DNA of 64,000 bases from DATATV01 sp036268615 (GCA_036268615.1 DATATV010000147.1:14337-78336), one strand, 5' to 3'; positions 25,530-33,977 are shown, counted from the first letter of the stretch. Numbers and translations are program-made. Notes: a model not told the origin generated them from the sequence alone.

Positions 25530-25742
25530 ATGAACGTGCCGCACATCGGCAGGTCCGTGAGCGGCGGACCGCGCCTCGGCGATCTCCGTGCCGGGGCGAT
25601 GGCCACCGCGACGACCTTCACGATCGCCTGGTCGGGCACGGCGCTGGCCTGCATCGCCCTTGTCCTGGTCGCCGTGCTGAGCGTGGGATCGTTCTGGCGC
25701 TACGACATCCGGGACCACGGTTCGACCACAGTGGACACCTGA
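25530..25742 (+). CDS. Small single-span membrane protein or remnant
   Basis: 70 residues from ATG at 25530 (GTG at 25536 has the better spacing to GGAGG). A hydrophobic segment, TIAWSGTALACIALVLVAVL, is followed by a polar tail (WRYDIRDH). No family is recognised. It lies in a stretch that contains a clear gene fragment just downstream, so it may also be the end of a decayed membrane protein rather than a working gene. Confidence 0.35.
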   Translation: MNVPHIGRSVSGGPRLGDLRAGAMATATTFTIAWSGTALACIALVLVAVLSVGSFWRYDIRDHGSTTVDT

Positions 25743-25808
25743 TCCGCTGTCGGGAGCGCCGGCGAGGTGCACCGCCGAATCCGATCGTGTTGCCGTTCGG
25801 CTAGCGGT

Positions 25809-25937
25809 CCAGTTGACCTGCGTGACCTGCCGGACGCGACGATGGTCCGACTGGACTCCGGCCACTTCGCGGTGGCGGACTGCCTCGACCAGATCGCCGA
25901 CGACATCAAGGACTTCTATGACGGCAACGTCAAGTAG
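25809..25937 (+). pseudogene. C-terminal remnant of an alpha/beta-hydrolase
   Basis: The frame ending at TAG 25935-25937 reads PVDLRDLPDATMVRLDSGHF then AVADCLDQIADDIKDFYDGN. RLDSGHFAVADCLDQIA is the characteristic end of epoxide-hydrolase/haloalkane-dehalogenase-type alpha/beta-hydrolases, including the catalytic His of SGHF. Only about 40 codons remain; upstream the frame runs into unrelated sequence with no nucleophile motif and no start. It is therefore the 3' scar of a deleted gene. Confidence 0.65.
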
Positions 25938-26032
25938 GGACAGGTAGAACGCGGATGGCGGCTTGGCGGTCCCGCCACCCGCGATGCCGCCCGCCGTGTC
26001 CGGCCGGGCAGCACGCGGTGCTGCGGGAGTGC

Positions 26033-26512
26033 TCAGACATATCGCACTTCGATGGGCTGGTCGTCGTGAAAGTAGACTCCCTGGTCGTTCTCCTGCAGAT
26101 TTTGCAGATCGAAATGATATGGCCACCCCGGAGTCATGGTGACCGAATTGACCCCGCGAATGACCGTGCCACCACCCACCGCGAGTGCCGCATGATAGTA
26201 ACCCGGGTCGTAGTTGCCGATCCGCTTGAACCCGACGGCACAGCCCTGAGCGATGTTTTCGCCGCCCCATAGTGCCCCGTTGTCGAAACTGAAGACCGGA
26301 AGCAGGTTCTGGCCGCCCCTTCCCGTCATGATGTCGTACGAGATGCGCCCCTGCAGGGCCAGGCAGAAAGCGACGGCGTCGTAGCACAGGCCGGGTGTGT
26401 AGTGTGCGATGTCCGCGGCGCCGCTGACCAGGTCGGTGAACAGTTGGTACTTTTCATTCATCCCTTGTTGCAACGCATGGGCACCTAACGGGGTGACTCC
26501 CATTCCGCTCAT
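26033..26512 (-). CDS. Orphan Cys/His protein, possible papain-like (NlpC/P60-type) hydrolase
   Basis: 159 residues, no signal peptide. A Cys in GLCYDAVAFC (Cys43) followed much later by His107 in YYHAALAVGGGTVIRGVN is the order seen in NlpC/P60 and related papain-like peptidases and amidases, but no family is firmly recognised. Further Cys are at 50 and 91. The start at 26512 has GAAAGG directly adjacent; ATG at 26503 is an alternative with better spacing. The gene is visibly less GC-rich than its surroundings and lies beside a gene remnant, suggesting horizontal acquisition. A secreted-effector, toxin-like or prophage-derived enzyme is possible. Confidence 0.5.
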   Translation of the reverse strand: MSGMGVTPLGAHALQQGMNEKYQLFTDLVSGAADIAHYTPGLCYDAVAFCLALQGRISYDIMTGRGGQNLLPVFSFDNGALWGGENIAQGCAVGFKRIGNYDPGYYHAALAVGGGTVIRGVNSVTMTPGWPYHFDLQNLQENDQGVYFHDDQPIEVRYV

Positions 26513-26734
26513 CCTTTCGATGTGGGCACGATCCTTTTGTCAGCCAGGTCAGGAAAAGACGCTAGGACAACGGATTCCGGCCCACACCGGCCGGGACCGC
26601 ACCCACGGTCGCACGATCACGTGCGGCATCGCGCAGCACAGCGGAGGGAGTAGCCGATGCGTTGTTCGACCAGCACCGGTGGTCCGGTCGGCGGGACGTG
26701 TACGTCTTCGCCGTCGGCGGACGAGATCCCGTGG

Positions 26735-27466
26735 TCAGGCGAGGATTCCCCCGTCGACCACCAGTTCGGTGCCGGTGACGAACCCGCTGTCGTCGCTGGC
26801 GAAGTAGAGGATGGCCGCGGCCACGTCGGAGACATCGCCCAGCCGACCCAGCGGCGTGCGGCGGACAGCGGATTCGCGCAGCCGTTGCGTTGCGGCCTGG
26901 ACCATCGGTGTGTCGATGAAGCCCGGCACGATCGCGTTCACCCTGATGTCGCGCGGGGCGAACTCGCGGGCGGCGAACCGGGTCATGCCACGGACGGCCC
27001 ATTTCGTGGCCTGGTAGGCGATCGAGCTGCCCTGTCCCTGCATCCCGGCATGGGAGGACAGGTTGATGATCGAGCCGCCGCCGTCCCGGGCGAGCGCGTC
27101 GGCGAACGTGCGCATGCCCAGCAGGATGCCGGTCTGGTTCACCGCGACCATCCGGTGCCAGGTGTCGAGCGGGATGTCGGCGATCATCCCTTCGCGGAAG
27201 ATGCCCGCGCTGTTGACGAGCACGTCCACCCGGCCGAAGGTCGCCAGGACGTGGTCGTGAACCCGTTGCCAGTCCGCCTCGGCCGAGACGTCATGGGTGA
27301 TCTGCTCCGGCGTGGCCACGTCGGGCAGGACGATGTCGGTGACGCAGACCTGTGCGCCTTCGGCTCGCATCAGATCGGCGGCACCCTTGCCGATGCCTGA
27401 CGCGCCACCGGTCACGACCGCGACCTTGCCGGCCAGCCGGCCGGTCCGGGGTGCTGGTGTCGTCAT
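26735..27466 (-). CDS. Short-chain dehydrogenase/reductase (SDR)
   Basis: 243 residues of the classical SDR family: cofactor motif VVTGGASGIGKGAADL, structural NSAG (LVNSAGIF), catalytic Ser in INLSSHAGMQG, and YQATK (Tyr/Lys). The acidic residue after beta-2 (TDIVLP) suggests NAD(H) preference. It is the last gene of a six-gene operon and starts 4 bp after the preceding SDR. In the context of acyl-CoA chemistry it probably oxidises a hydroxyacyl intermediate. Confidence 0.88.
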   Translation of the reverse strand: MTTPAPRTGRLAGKVAVVTGGASGIGKGAADLMRAEGAQVCVTDIVLPDVATPEQITHDVSAEADWQRVHDHVLATFGRVDVLVNSAGIFREGMIADIPLDTWHRMVAVNQTGILLGMRTFADALARDGGGSIINLSSHAGMQGQGSSIAYQATKWAVRGMTRFAAREFAPRDIRVNAIVPGFIDTPMVQAATQRLRESAVRRTPLGRLGDVSDVAAAILYFASDDSGFVTGTELVVDGGILA

Positions 27467-27469
27467 GGG

Positions 27470-28273
27470 TCACGCCTCGACTTCGCGGTGACTCGGCGGA
27501 TTCGCGACCAGCCGTTGCATGGCGGCGATCCATCGCTCCGGGTTGGCGGCCTTCTTCGCCCAGAAGGTCGCGACCTCCGGGTGCGGCACGATCAGGAACC
27601 GGCCGTCCTCGACGGCGGCGCTGACCGCCTCGGCGACCTGTTCCGGGCTCAGGATCGCCCCGGACGCGGCCACCGCCCGAGCCGAGGCCACGCCCTCGGC
27701 CAACGGTTTCATCAGCATCGGGGTGGCGACGCCCATCGGACACAGCACGCTGACACCCACCCCGCTGGGCCCGTAGCTGATGGCCAGCCACTCGGCGAAT
27801 CCGACGGCGGCGTGCTTGCTGGCCGTGTACGGGGCGTCCGCCGGTGCGCTGAGCAGTCCGGCTGCGGACGCGGTGGCCACGAAGTGGCCCTGGCCCTGCG
27901 CGACCATGTGCGGGATGACGGCCTGGGCGGCATGAACATGGGCCATCACGTTGACGTCGAAGGCGCGCCGCCAGATCGCGTCGGTGGCGCCCAGGCCCTG
28001 CTCGGCGGTGATGCCGGCGTTGGCGCAGTACAGGTCGATCCGGCCGAAGCGGTCGATGGCGCGGTCGACCACCGCGCGCACCGCCTGCCCGTCGGCGACG
28101 TCGAGGGTTTCGGGTACGCCGTTGATCTCGGCGGCGACCGCCCGGGCCGTCGCCGCGTCGCGGTCGGCGACGATGACGGTGCGCGCGCCCAGGGCGGCGA
28201 ATCGGCGGGCCAGGGCCGCACCGATGCCACCGCCGGCTCCGGTGACGACGGTTACCGCGTCGCTGATTCTCAC
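27470..28273 (-). CDS. SDR-family oxidoreductase
   Basis: 267 residues from GTG at 28273, which overlaps the acyl-CoA dehydrogenase stop by 4 bp. VVTGAGGGIGAALARRF, CANAG (in place of NNAG), and YTASK are present. The C-terminal extension ending FLIVPHPEVATFWAKKAANPERWIAAMQRL is common in actinobacterial SDRs linked to acyl-CoA and steroid-type catabolism. The substrate is unknown. Confidence 0.86.
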   Translation of the reverse strand: MRISDAVTVVTGAGGGIGAALARRFAALGARTVIVADRDAATARAVAAEINGVPETLDVADGQAVRAVVDRAIDRFGRIDLYCANAGITAEQGLGATDAIWRRAFDVNVMAHVHAAQAVIPHMVAQGQGHFVATASAAGLLSAPADAPYTASKHAAVGFAEWLAISYGPSGVGVSVLCPMGVATPMLMKPLAEGVASARAVAASGAILSPEQVAEAVSAAVEDGRFLIVPHPEVATFWAKKAANPERWIAAMQRLVANPPSHREVEA

Positions 28274-29496
28274 CGCTGGTTGCCTCGGTTCAGTTCCTGC
28301 CGGGCGATGGTGCGCAGGTGCACCTCGTCCGGTCCGTCGGCCAGGTGCAGCGTGCGGACCTGGGCCCACGCCGAGGCCAGCGGGGTGTCCGCGGACACCC
28401 CGGCGCCGCCGTGGGTCTGGATGGCCCGGTCCAACACGTAGCTGGCGACCCGTGGTGCCGCCACCTTGATCGCCGCGATCTCCGTCCGGGCGTCCTTCGC
28501 GCCGACGTTGTCGATCAGCCACGCCGCCTTGAGCACGAGCAGTCGGGCCTGCTCGATCGCCAGGCGGGACTCGGCGATCCACTCCTGCACCACGCCGTGC
28601 GACGCGATCGGCTGGCCGAACGTGCTGCGTTCGCCGGCCCGTGCGCACATCAGCTCCAGGGCGCGCTCGGCCATGCCGATGCACCGCATGCAGTGGTGGA
28701 TCCGGCCCGGGCCGAGGCGCGCCTGGGCCATCCGGAAGCCGCCGCCTTCCTCGCCCAGCAGGTTCTCCCTCGGCACGCGGACGTTGTCGTAGTGAATCAG
28801 TCCGTGACCGCCGTGTGGACCGTCGTCGTAACCGAACACCGTGGTCGAGCGCTCCACCGTCACGCCGGGCGTGTCGAGCGGGACGAGCACCATCGAGTGC
28901 CGGACGTGCCGTTCCGCGTCGGGGTTGCTGACACCCATGACGATCGCGACCTTGCACTCCTCCCGCAACGCACCCGTGGACCACCACTTGTGGCCGTTGA
29001 CGAGGTAGGTTTCGCCGTCCGGCGTGATCGTGGTCGCGATGTTGGTCGCGTCCGACGACGCGACGCCGGGCTCGGTCATCGAGAAGCACGATCGGATCTC
29101 ACCGGCGAGCAGCGGGGTCAGCCATTGGTCGATCTGCGCCTCGGTGGCGAACATGGCCAGCAGTTCCATGTTGCCGGTGTCCGGCGCCGAGCAGTTCATC
29201 GCCTCGGGGGCGATGGCGTGGGATCGGCCGGTGAGTTCGGCGATCGGCGCATAGTCGAGGACGCTCAGCCCCGCGCCGTGCCGGCTGTCGGGCAGGAAGA
29301 GGTTCCACAGGCCGCGTTTGCGGGCTTCGACCTTCAGTTCGGCCAGTACCCCGGGCGTGCGGAAGGGGGTGCCGGCCGCCCGGTTGGCCGTCGCCTGCTG
29401 CTCGAACTGTTCCTCCACCGGGTAGACGCACTCGTCGAGGAATTGCCTGGTGTCCTTTTGCAGGGCCTGGGAGCGTTCACTGTGGGCGAAGTCCAT
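28270..29496 (-). CDS. Acyl-CoA dehydrogenase, ACAD10/11 (LvaC) type
   Basis: 408 residues. FAD and substrate motifs CFSMTEPGVASSDATN and NGHKWWSTGA are present, and the C-terminal half (GRIHHCMRCIGMAERAL, RSTFGQPIASHGVVQEW, IQTHGGAGVSADTPLASAWA, LADGPDEVHLRTIAR) is characteristic of the ACAD10/11-like group rather than ordinary fatty-acyl dehydrogenases. In Pseudomonas putida the relative LvaC works with the kinase LvaA to convert a 4-phosphoacyl-CoA to the 3-hydroxy product. The APH-type kinase gene lies 6 bp upstream, so this pair probably removes a 4-hydroxyl group. Confidence 0.85.
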   Translation of the reverse strand: MDFAHSERSQALQKDTRQFLDECVYPVEEQFEQQATANRAAGTPFRTPGVLAELKVEARKRGLWNLFLPDSRHGAGLSVLDYAPIAELTGRSHAIAPEAMNCSAPDTGNMELLAMFATEAQIDQWLTPLLAGEIRSCFSMTEPGVASSDATNIATTITPDGETYLVNGHKWWSTGALREECKVAIVMGVSNPDAERHVRHSMVLVPLDTPGVTVERSTTVFGYDDGPHGGHGLIHYDNVRVPRENLLGEEGGGFRMAQARLGPGRIHHCMRCIGMAERALELMCARAGERSTFGQPIASHGVVQEWIAESRLAIEQARLLVLKAAWLIDNVGAKDARTEIAAIKVAAPRVASYVLDRAIQTHGGAGVSADTPLASAWAQVRTLHLADGPDEVHLRTIARQELNRGNQR

Positions 29497-29502
29497 GGGT
29501 GT

Positions 29503-30543
29503 CTATGCCTCTCGCTGTCGCGCTGTCAGTGACCGCAGCGCGGCCTGCAGCAGGAGTGGTACTGAGTCGCCGACCTCGTCGAAACCGGCGCCGACCGTCT
29601 GCCCCGCCTGGTGTCGGCGGCGGATGGTTTCGGAGATGACCGCCAGTTTGAAGTAGCCGAACGCGATGTACCACCGGAGGTGGCGCAGGTCGCGGCCGGA
29701 GAAAGCCCGGTAGCGGTCGGTGAGTTGCTCGGCCGTCTGGAAGCTGTGCTCGGTCGGCAGCGGAGCCAGGTCGAACTCCGGTGCGTTGGCCAGCGTGTGG
29801 TAGACGATGAGCAGGCCGAGGTCGGTCAGCGGATCGCCGAGGGTCGCCATCTCCCAGTCGATCACGGCGGCGACCCGGTCGACGTCGGCTGCGAAGATCA
29901 CGTTCGCGATGCGGTAGTCGCCGTGCACGATCCCGGCTGGTGACGGTGGCGGAATCGACCCGGTCAACCGGTCCACGACCAGTTCGAGTTCGGGCAGCGG
30001 CCGTGTTTCGGAGGCGGTCCACTGCTGCTGCCAGCGGGCCAGCTGCCGGGTCAGAAAGCCCTCCGGGCGGCCGAAATCGCCCAGTCCGACAGTGCCGGGG
30101 TCGACCTCGTGCAAGGCCAGGAGCGTGTCGATCAGGACCTTGCCCGCGCGGGCCGCCTGGGTGGGACCGAGGGCGGCGGTCGCCGCCGCGGTGTCCAGGA
30201 TTCGGCCGTCCACGAAGTCCATCAGGTAGAACGGCGCGCCGAGCACGGTCAGGTCGTCGCAGCAGGCGACCGCGGCCGGAACCGGGACCGCCGTCGTCCG
30301 CAACGCGTTGATGACGCGGTATTCGCGACTCATGTTGTGCGCGGTCGGCAGCACGTGCCCGAGTGGCGGCCTGCGGAGCGCCCAGATGCTGTGGTCGTCG
30401 GTGATGCGATAGGTGAGGTTGGAGTGGCCGCCGGTGACAAGCCGGCCGGTCAGCGGTCCGTGCCGGAGTCCGGGGCGGGCCGTGTCGAGCCAGTCGGTGA
30501 GGCGGCGCAGATCGAGCCCCGGCAGGGCGGTGCCGGCGGTCAT
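29503..30543 (-). CDS. APH-family kinase, LvaA/ACAD11-kinase-domain type
   Basis: 346 residues with an aminoglycoside-phosphotransferase fold: GGHSNLTYRI at the nucleotide loop, LRRPPLGHVLPTAHNMSREYRVI, catalytic-loop IVHGDYRIANVIF and the metal-binding AVIDWEMATLGDPLTDLG. The SNLTY and LGDPLTDLG signatures are those of kinases fused or adjacent to ACAD10/11, which phosphorylate 4-hydroxyacyl-CoA, rather than of antibiotic kinases. ATG at 30543 overlaps the upstream SDR stop. Aminoglycoside resistance is therefore unlikely. Confidence 0.85.
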   Translation of the reverse strand: MTAGTALPGLDLRRLTDWLDTARPGLRHGPLTGRLVTGGHSNLTYRITDDHSIWALRRPPLGHVLPTAHNMSREYRVINALRTTAVPVPAAVACCDDLTVLGAPFYLMDFVDGRILDTAAATAALGPTQAARAGKVLIDTLLALHEVDPGTVGLGDFGRPEGFLTRQLARWQQQWTASETRPLPELELVVDRLTGSIPPPSPAGIVHGDYRIANVIFAADVDRVAAVIDWEMATLGDPLTDLGLLIVYHTLANAPEFDLAPLPTEHSFQTAEQLTDRYRAFSGRDLRHLRWYIAFGYFKLAVISETIRRRHQAGQTVGAGFDEVGDSVPLLLQAALRSLTARQREA

Positions 30544-31352
30544 GGCGTGGGCCGGACGAGGTAACCCCCGTCGACGGCCAGGGTCTGGCCGGTGATCCAG
30601 GACGCGGCGTCGGAGCACAGGAACGCCGCTGCCTCGGCGATGTCGCGGGGCGTGCCCAGCCGGCCAAGGGGCAGACCGGCCGCTGCTTCGGCTTCACCGT
30701 CCACCCAGAGGGCCCGCGACAGGTCCGTCTTGACCAGGCCGGGGGCGATCGAGTTGACCCGCACGTCCGGGGCGAGCTCCATGGCCAGCTGCCTCGTCAG
30801 CTGGATCAGGGCGGCCTTGGTGGTTCCGTACCAGCCGAGGTCGGTGTCGAGGTCGATGCCGCTGGTCGAGGCGATGTTGAGGACAACACCGCCGTTGTCC
30901 CGCAGGTAGCCGTCCCACGCGGCCTGGACCCACGACAGCGGGCCCCAGAGATTGACCGCGACGGTCTTCTCGGCCCGGCCACGGTCGATGCCCACCAGCG
31001 GGCCGAAGTAGGGGTTGGTGGCGGCGTTGTTGACCAGGATGTCGAGCGAACCGTAGCGCTCCAACGCCAGCGCGACGCTCGCCCGCGCGTCTTCGTCGGA
31101 GTCGGCCTTGGCGACCCGGTAGCTCACGGCGTCGGCCGGCACGCCGGTCTGTCGGATCTCCTCGACAGCGGCGATGAGACCTGCTTCCCGGCGGGACACG
31201 AGCAGGACGCGCGCACCGAGCTGGGTCAGCAGGGTCGAGATGCCAAGACCGATGCCGCGTGATCCGCCGGTCACGAGTGCGGTACGCCCGGCCAGCGGGT
31301 GGGTGCGGTCGATGACCGGGTCGGGCGCGGTAACGGGGGAGGTGTCGGCCAC
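30540..31352 (-). CDS. FabG-like SDR
   Basis: 270 residues. ALVTGGSRGIGLGIS, VNNAATNPYFGPL, IASTSG and YGTTK are the SDR landmarks, and the protein ends with the FabG-type WITGQTLAVDGGYLV. An N-terminal polar tail of about 20 residues precedes the fold. SRR after beta-2 suggests NADP(H). By analogy with levulinate degradation it could interconvert a 4-oxo and 4-hydroxyacyl-CoA for the adjacent kinase. Confidence 0.86.
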   Translation of the reverse strand: MADTSPVTAPDPVIDRTHPLAGRTALVTGGSRGIGLGISTLLTQLGARVLLVSRREAGLIAAVEEIRQTGVPADAVSYRVAKADSDEDARASVALALERYGSLDILVNNAATNPYFGPLVGIDRGRAEKTVAVNLWGPLSWVQAAWDGYLRDNGGVVLNIASTSGIDLDTDLGWYGTTKAALIQLTRQLAMELAPDVRVNSIAPGLVKTDLSRALWVDGEAEAAAGLPLGRLGTPRDIAEAAAFLCSDAASWITGQTLAVDGGYLVRPTP

Positions 31353-31416
31353 GGGGTTCTCGGTGTCCTTTCTCGACTTGGCCGGCTCGGTGCCGCGCCG
31401 GCCGGCGGGGAGCGGT

Positions 31417-32217
31417 CTATCGGCCTTGGAACCTGGGTGGCCGGCGTTCGAGGAACGCGGCGACGCCCTCGTTGGAGTCCTCGGTGTCGTTGTTCATCAC
31501 CACGGCCATTTCGGCATCGCCCAGGGAGGTGTCGAAGCTGACCTCCAGTGCGCGGCGCATGATGCGCTTGGTGATGCGCACCGTGACCGCGGCCCGGGAA
31601 GCCAGGTCCTGGGCCAGCTTCGTGGTCCGCTCGGTGAGGTTCCCGGCGGCGACGACCTCGGTGACCAGGCCGAGTTCCAGAGCCGTTGCGGCGTCGTACT
31701 TCTCGCTGAGCGCGACCATCCGAAAGGCTCGGTCGAAGCCCATCACCCGGGGGAACAGCCACGCGCCGCCCTCGTCCGGCAGCGCCCCGGCCACGCCACT
31801 GGTGTCGCCGAGGATCGCCGTGTCGGCCGCGATGCGGAAGTCGCACAACAGGGCGAGCGCGAGGCCGCCGGCGATCGCCGGGCCGTTGATCATCGCGATC
31901 ACCGGTTTGTCGAGCTGGTAGAGCCTTCGCATCACCGGGTGCATGCCTTCGCGCATGACGGCGCCGTGGCCGAGCTGTCGACTGCGGGCCTTGAGCATCT
32001 CGGCGTGGCCGGACAGGTCGCCACCGGAGCAGAACCCACGGCCGGCACCGGTGATGACGAGCACGCGCTCGTCGTCGGTTCGCGAGAAATGATCAAGCGC
32101 GGCGCTGATCTCCTCGCACATCACGGTCGTGTAGGCGTTGAGGGTGGTGGGCCGGTTCAGCGTGAGCGTGACGACGCCGAGCGGACCGACCGTGTAGTGG
32201 ATCTGGGAATAGGTCAC
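31417..32217 (-). CDS. Enoyl-CoA hydratase/isomerase family protein
   Basis: 266 residues of the crotonase fold. ITGAGRGFCSGGDLSGH forms the oxyanion hole, AMINGPAIAGGLALALLCDFRIAAD is the second motif and LPDEGGAWLFPRVMG contains the position of a catalytic Glu. First gene of the SDR-kinase-ACAD operon, 64 bp before the next gene. Its promoter (32301-32329) overlaps the operator-like motif shared with other operons of the island. Confidence 0.88.
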   Translation of the reverse strand: MTYSQIHYTVGPLGVVTLTLNRPTTLNAYTTVMCEEISAALDHFSRTDDERVLVITGAGRGFCSGGDLSGHAEMLKARSRQLGHGAVMREGMHPVMRRLYQLDKPVIAMINGPAIAGGLALALLCDFRIAADTAILGDTSGVAGALPDEGGAWLFPRVMGFDRAFRMVALSEKYDAATALELGLVTEVVAAGNLTERTTKLAQDLASRAAVTVRITKRIMRRALEVSFDTSLGDAEMAVVMNNDTEDSNEGVAAFLERRPPRFQGR

Positions 32218-32300
32218 GTCGTCACCGTCATGGGGACTCCAGTCTGAAGGCGCGCTCCGGAGAAAGGCCGAGGTGTGCAGGTCACGCTGCTGTGGTGTCC

Positions 32301-32329
32301 GTTCTAGCTGAAGCTGAGGTCGACGTCAA
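32301..32329 (-). promoter_or_regulatory. Promoter of the ECH-SDR-kinase-ACAD operon with GCTGAGGTC motif
   Basis: On the minus strand TTGACG (32324-32329), 17 bp and TAGAAC (32301-32306) form a good promoter, with a leader of about 77 nt. GCTGAGGTC (plus strand 32313-32321) sits in the spacer. Related sites lie at 32393, 34081 and 46740, all in control regions of the acyl-CoA island, so a TetR-type repressor encoded next to it is a likely binder. Confidence 0.6.
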
Positions 32330-32387
32330 CTCTGCTGTTCCGGATGGGTCCGCCGGGCGCCGGGACGATCCGGATGGCGGCCCGTAC

Positions 32388-32417
32388 TTGGCGTTGAGGT
32401 CACATTCAAGGTAGGTT
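32388..32417 (+). promoter_or_regulatory. TetR-gene promoter with GTTGAGGTC motif
   Basis: TTGGCG (32388-32393), 18 bp and TAGGTT (32412-32417) place the start point within a few bases of the ATG at 32427, so the transcript is probably leaderless. GTTGAGGTC at 32393-32401 lies between -35 and -10, which fits autorepression. TTGAGGTCACATTCAA around it is also loosely symmetrical. Confidence 0.55.
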
Positions 32418-32426
32418 GTCGGTTAA

Positions 32427-33110
32427 ATGCCGACCCGCCAGAAGATCACGAACGCGAACTCGCGTGGCGCCGTGGCGGGGGAAGCCCCGGCGGCCACCAG
32501 TCGTGCGCTACCTCCCACGGCCCGCGGCCAGCGCACCCGGGAAAGTCTCATCGCCGCCGCTCGAAGTGTGTTCGAGCAACACGGTTACCTGGACGCGCGG
32601 CTGAGTGACATCAGCAAGGAGGCCGGCGTCTCGGTCGGCTCGTTCTACGTGTACTTCGCCAGCAAGGAAGAGATCTTCGCGGCGGTACTGGAACAGGTCC
32701 AGGACGAGATGTTGCACCCGCGGGTCAGCGGCGCCGGGCACGGTTCCCGGCCGATCGCCGACATCGAGGCCAGCAACCGGGCCTATCTCAGCTGGTACCA
32801 GCGCAACGCCCTGTTCATGCGCGCCCTTGAGCAGGCGGCGACCAGCGATGACAACCTGCGTGAGTTGCGTCGGCGGCGTGGTGAGGCCTTCGCGCGGCGC
32901 AATGCCCGCAGTATCCGCGAGTTGCAGGCCAAAGGTCTGGCTGATCCGAGCCTCGACGCGCTGCTGGCGGCCAAGGCGGTCGACTCGATGGTCGGCCGGA
33001 TGGCCTATGCGACCTACGTGCTCGGCGACGAGTGCCCGTTCGAGGATCTTGTCGCGGTGCTCACCCGGCTGTGGGTGAACGCCCTGCGAATCCAGCCGGA
33101 TGAATCCTGA
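32427..33110 (+). CDS. TetR-family transcriptional regulator
   Basis: 227 residues with a disordered N-terminal tail of about 30 residues, then a TetR DNA-binding domain: RGQRTRESLIAAARSVFEQHGYLDARLSDISKEAGVSVGSFYVYFASKEE in its span, with the recognition helix in VSVGSFYVYF. The ligand domain contains LFMRALEQAATSDDNLRELRRRR. It is divergent from the ECH-SDR-kinase-ACAD operon and probably represses it and itself. It is related in layout to the TetR gene just downstream. Confidence 0.9.
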   Translation: MPTRQKITNANSRGAVAGEAPAATSRALPPTARGQRTRESLIAAARSVFEQHGYLDARLSDISKEAGVSVGSFYVYFASKEEIFAAVLEQVQDEMLHPRVSGAGHGSRPIADIEASNRAYLSWYQRNALFMRALEQAATSDDNLRELRRRRGEAFARRNARSIRELQAKGLADPSLDALLAAKAVDSMVGRMAYATYVLGDECPFEDLVAVLTRLWVNALRIQPDES

Positions 33111-33287
33111 CCGGTTGCCCGCTCGGTAGGATATCTCGCGATCGTGGGCGCCACAGAACGGCGAGCACGGCGAGCAGGGCGAGTCGGGCTGTTCTCTCGT
33201 CGGCGATCACCCATACTGGGCGCCCGGATCGGTGGTTTGCCGGTGCCCTGGGACGGGTACGCGAATGACGAGCGAGGTGAGCGGCTG

Positions 33288-33977
33288 ATGACATCGGCAC
33301 CGCAGACGGCCCGCGGGCAGCGCACCCGGGCGGCCCTGATCGACGCGGCGCGGCGCGTGTTCGAGCGTGACGGCTTCCTCGGCGCGCGCATCACCGACAT
33401 CGCTGATGAGGCCGGCGTCGCCCACGGCACCTACTACACGTACTTCGCGACGAAAGAGGAACTGTTCCACGTCGTCGCCGCCGCGGTCCTGCTGCGCACG
33501 GCGGCCGAGGTGCGGCCGATCCACTACGACAACGTGGAGGACGCGATCCGGGGGATCGTGCGCTCGACGCGGCGCTACCTGGAGTCCTACCGTCGCGACG
33601 CCGCGCTCATCACCGTGATCGACCAGGTCGCGACGTTCGACGCGCGAATGCAGGAGATCCTGACCGAGCGTTCCGTGGCCTACATCGCCCGCACCGAGGC
33701 ACACATCGTGGCGCTGGGCGAGGTGGCCATCCTGCCCGAGGGAATTGATTCCTACTCGGCCGCGGTCGCGTTGACCGGGATGGTCAGCCGTTATGCCCGT
33801 TCGGTCTTCGGTGGCAATCCCTCGATCACCAAAAGGATTCCGTTCGAGCAGTCGGTGCGCACGCTCACCGTCATGTGGGGCTCCACTCTGGGTTTGTCAG
33901 TGCCGCGCTCGCTGATCGACGAGACGGCCGGTAGGCGATCCCGCCCGCGCAAGACGGCGGACCGCCCGACCCGCTGA
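33288..33977 (+). CDS. Second TetR-family regulator
   Basis: 229 residues from ATG at 33288, chosen because GAGGTGAGC precedes it and the TetR domain starts right after (TARGQRTRAALIDAARRVFERDG). The helix-turn-helix is ITDIADEAGVAHGTYYTYFATKEEL. It shares TARGQRTR and overall size with the regulator at 32427, suggesting tandem paralogues. The C-terminal tail is basic (RRSRPRKTADRPTR). It precedes the CoA-transferase/peptide-importer operon and may control it. Confidence 0.88.
   Translation: MTSAPQTARGQRTRAALIDAARRVFERDGFLGARITDIADEAGVAHGTYYTYFATKEELFHVVAAAVLLRTAAEVRPIHYDNVEDAIRGIVRSTRRYLESYRRDAALITVIDQVATFDARMQEILTERSVAYIARTEAHIVALGEVAILPEGIDSYSAAVALTGMVSRYARSVFGGNPSITKRIPFEQSVRTLTVMWGSTLGLSVPRSLIDETAGRRSRPRKTADRPTR

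Noticed and set aside
29503..30543. Aminoglycoside resistance kinase
   Set aside because: The fold is APH, but its SNLTY and LGDPLTDLG motifs and the adjacent ACAD10/11-type gene indicate an acyl-CoA kinase.
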